Assembly: GCF_900177425.1 (NCBI RefSeq)
Contig: NZ_LT840184.1
Coordinates: 6,364,261 to 6,428,260 of the forward strand
Length of the DNA stretch: 64,000 nt
DNA from: Paenibacillus uliginis N3/975
GTDB taxonomy: Bacteria > Bacillota > Bacilli > Paenibacillales > Paenibacillaceae
Reading direction: 5' to 3'
The notes below the pieces were generated by a model. It was not told where the DNA came from. It worked only from the letters and a program-made list of their open reading frames with translations, and did not search any database. Each line of letters starts with the position of its first letter. Position 1 is the stretch's first letter. Below are positions 61,862 through 64,000 of the stretch, in pieces. Both the position numbers and the translations under genes were made by a program.

Positions 61862-63705
61862 TCCTCTCCACCTTTCCCGGGCAGGGGAATAACGATCGTT
61901 ACCGTTGTCCCTATTCCGCTTTGGCTCTCAATTCTTAATCCGTAGTAATCGCCAAACATGAGTTTTATCCGCCGGTGTACATTAGGCAGACCGATGCCGC
62001 GTCTTGTCGGTTGATCAGGGAGTTCGGCATTCTTCACGGTAAAAGCGCGACCTTTCCCTTTCTCTTCCTCATCCTTGTTCCGGTTCGTCCCGCTGTCCGC
62101 AAGCGACTCCCTGATTTGCTGCAGCATCCATTCCTCCATACCGACGCCGTTATCGGCAATAACGATGTGAAGCTCCCGTTCATCAACTTCCGTATACACT
62201 CGAAGCACGCCCGGGCGGTCTAGCGGTTCCAGTCCGCTTTTGACCGCATTCTCAATAATCGGCTGAATGGTCATCTTCGGCAGCACAACATTCAGCCAGC
62301 GGCTGTCGACTTGAATATCGGTATGGACCCTGCCCTCCAGACGGCTTTCAATAATCGTCATATAATGGCGCATCTGATCGATCTCCTGCTCAAGCGTCGT
62401 CCGGGAGGCTTCCTGCCAGTCGCTGCTGTACCGGAACATATGCGACAATGCCAGGACGACGCGTCCCAGCCTGTCATTCTCTCGTTCGTCCAGCATCCAG
62501 TAGATCATATCGAGCGTATTGTACAAAAAATGTGGATTCACCTGGGATTGCAGGGCCTGAAGCTGTGCATTCTTCTCGCTGATGGACGCGCTCGTAATCC
62601 CGTCGATCAGATCATCCATCCGGTTCACCATCCGATTGAAGGACGATACCAGACTGTTGATTTCCTCAAACGACTTCACGTTCACGGAACCTCTGAAATT
62701 CCCCATTTCCACCTGTTTCATCTCCCGGATCAGCAGTTTTAACGGAGAAGCGATATTACGGGAAATCAAGGTGGCCAAGGCGGTAGATATCAGGACCAGA
62801 ATCAGGATGACATACAAGAGATACTGCCTTGTTTTATCCACTTCGGCGCTGATGTCCCCCTTGGGCGTCAAGCCGTATACTGTCCATTCGGCCATTGCGG
62901 CGTTTGCCGCCACAATAAGTTGATCGCTCCGGTTGTCGACAAGGACCTGACCATTCCGGGGACGGGGAAGCTGCCCGAAGCGAAGGGTTTGTACCTTCTT
63001 GTCATCCGTGGAAGCGATGACGTGGCTGTCTTTATCGACGATGTAAACCTGACTGTTCGGGCTGATAGTCACATTGGATAGGGCGGCCAGGATGGGCCCG
63101 GGCTTGGTTTCAATCAGAACGACTCCCTGTTCTTTTTGGCTCGTTAAATCAAACAGCTTGCGGCCAAACACAAAGACGGGATCCTCCTGAAAGCTGTTGA
63201 TGACGGAGTTTCGGAACAGGCCCATCCAAACCATCTCCCCATTCGAGTCCTGAAGCTTCCGGTACCATTCCGATGAAGAGTAATCGACATCCACTACACC
63301 CGCATATCTGGGTTCATAATGGTAGCTCTTTCCCGCTCTGCTGATGACATGAATCCCGACAATATCATCCCGTGAAAAATAAATGGCGCCAATGATATTG
63401 GTGATGGTCCGTTCGTCGATGACGCTAAGCGAAGGATTTTGGCTCTTGTCCCTTTCCTGGAGCAGCCTTAACAGCTCATAATTGCTGTTCAGCGATTTGG
63501 TAACACTGTTATATCCCTCAAGGAGCAGATTGAACAGCCCGGCCGTCTGGGAGATGTTTTTCTCCGCCATGTCGCTGATTTTCCCGTGGATAATATCTGT
63601 AATTTTCTGATAATACAGAAAGCTTCCGATCAATAAGAGTGCCGTCATACTTGAAAGAAACAGCAGAAACAAACGATTGTGAATAGTATGCTTGCTGCGG
63701 CCCAC
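61846..63705 (-). CDS. YesM-type sensor histidine kinase
   Basis: A 619-residue membrane kinase from a GTG start (MGRSKHTIHNR) behind AAAGGAGAAGG. TM1 (about 12-30), a Cache-like external domain (about 35-290), TM2 (about 292-312), HAMP (about 313-368), His_kinase with SQVNPHFLYNTLDMI, and HATPase (ENAVKSGLEP, DNGVGME, GIGLPNVHRRI). An insert rich in Lys, Glu and Asp (TNRKDEEEKGKG-type) lies in the ATP-lid region. It partners the overlapping regulator gene. Confidence 0.9.
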   Translation of the reverse strand: MGRSKHTIHNRLFLLFLSSMTALLLIGSFLYYQKITDIIHGKISDMAEKNISQTAGLFNLLLEGYNSVTKSLNSNYELLRLLQERDKSQNPSLSVIDERTITNIIGAIYFSRDDIVGIHVISRAGKSYHYEPRYAGVVDVDYSSSEWYRKLQDSNGEMVWMGLFRNSVINSFQEDPVFVFGRKLFDLTSQKEQGVVLIETKPGPILAALSNVTISPNSQVYIVDKDSHVIASTDDKKVQTLRFGQLPRPRNGQVLVDNRSDQLIVAANAAMAEWTVYGLTPKGDISAEVDKTRQYLLYVILILVLISTALATLISRNIASPLKLLIREMKQVEMGNFRGSVNVKSFEEINSLVSSFNRMVNRMDDLIDGITSASISEKNAQLQALQSQVNPHFLYNTLDMIYWMLDERENDRLGRVVLALSHMFRYSSDWQEASRTTLEQEIDQMRHYMTIIESRLEGRVHTDIQVDSRWLNVVLPKMTIQPIIENAVKSGLEPLDRPGVLRVYTEVDERELHIVIADNGVGMEEWMLQQIRESLADSGTNRNKDEEEKGKGRAFTVKNAELPDQPTRRGIGLPNVHRRIKLMFGDYYGLRIESQSGIGTTVTIVIPLPGKGGEEWTFS

Positions 63706-63800
63706 GATAGTCCTTCTCCTTTCAAATATGCGGTATAAAGTCCTTATTTCACCATAACACCGTAGGTATATATCCGTATACGGAAAAAGGAGGATGAAAG

Positions 63801-64000
63801 TTAACCTTTCACCGCTCCTGAAACCATACCTTTTGTAATTTTATCTGCAAGCAAGAAGTAAATCAGAATGACGGGCAAAGCCCCAAGCACGAGGAAAGCG
63901 CCGATAGCCCCGTAATTTACCGAGTACTGGCTGACAAAGCTGTTTACTCCGAACGGAAGCGTCTTTAGCTTTTCGGCAGAAATAAACGTTGCCGCCAAAA
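63801..64000 (-). CDS. Carbohydrate ABC transporter permease, partial (N-terminus outside window)
   Basis: Only the last 66 or so codons are present. LKTLPFGVNSFVSQYSVNYG, then AIGAFLVLGALPVILIYFLL and the ending ITKGMVSGAVKG, are typical of the C-terminal end of MalG-type sugar permeases. It lies 95 bases upstream of the YesM-type kinase on the same strand, so transporter and sensor probably belong to one locus. Confidence 0.88.
   Translation of the reverse strand, partial: LAATFISAEKLKTLPFGVNSFVSQYSVNYGAIGAFLVLGALPVILIYFLLADKITKGMVSGAVKG

Noticed and set aside
1..64000. CRISPR array, insertion sequence transposase, phage genes, rRNA or tRNA genes
   Set aside because: No regular spaced repeats, no transposase, integrase, capsid or recombinase motifs, and no rRNA or tRNA sequence were recognised anywhere in the window.

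Overview
The window is from a Gram-positive, low-to-mid GC spore-former-type Firmicute and looks like Paenibacillus. The evidence is the complete walR-walK-walH-walI-walJ-htrA-rlmH block, strong AGGAGG-type ribosome binding sites, several TTG and GTG starts, YesM/YesN-type two-component pairs, LplABC-type sugar transporters, and large multidomain secreted glycan hydrolases. No species can be named from the sequence alone.

Layout. 1-12.7 kb is conserved chromosome: an OmpR-family regulator cut by the window edge, an unrecognised membrane protein, a LysM/G5/M23 cell-wall hydrolase, the WalRK cell-wall regulon operon, the HtrA protease, a CxxH/CxxC mini-protein, a small DivIVA-domain protein and rlmH. 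From the last codons of rlmH the architecture changes to a mosaic of accessory blocks. These are separated by same-strand copies of the rlmH 3' end, core GAACCGTAYCATAA, at 12674, 16627, 22873, 43335 and 48988. This core encodes the RlmH C-terminal Glu-Pro-Tyr-His-Lys. In staphylococci the equivalent place is the attachment site of SCC elements. I therefore read the region as a composite SCC-like island. No ccr recombinase gene is visible in the window, so the integration enzyme is not established.

Blocks. Block I (12.7-16.6 kb, AT-rich) holds a secreted protein divergent from a two-component system, flanked by a glyoxalase-like remnant and a suppressor-of-fused remnant. Block II (16.6-22.9 kb) lies between two identical 36-bp repeats and is a self-contained envelope-stress or antimicrobial-response set: response regulator, short-loop sensor kinase, VanZ-like protein, ABC ATPase and FtsX-type permease. 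Block III (22.9-43.3 kb) holds a methyltransferase/TPR protein, a zinc-ribbon LRR membrane protein, a graveyard of truncated genes, an N-glycan locus (YesM/YesN, LplABC-like transporter, GH85 endoglycosidase, GH38 remnant), a TetR-MFS pair with three operators, and a double-kinase hybrid sensor. Block IV (43.3-49.0 kb) has an XRE/membrane-protein pair, a BlaI/BlaR1-like pair with bla boxes but no visible beta-lactamase, and a DbpA-type helicase. After 49.0 kb come a LacI-controlled GH13 glucosidase, a HEPN-like/XRE divergent pair, DUF418 plus a DesKR-like system, a TPR-SUKH protein, an AAC(3)-type acetyltransferase behind a possible transcription attenuator, a chemoreceptor, and a second YesM/YesN pair next to a sugar ABC permease cut by the window end.

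How the genes work together. The core block controls cell-wall turnover and envelope proteolysis. The accessory blocks mainly sense and respond to the outside (seven complete two-component pairs or hybrids downstream of rlmH), resist antimicrobials, and import or cleave glycans.
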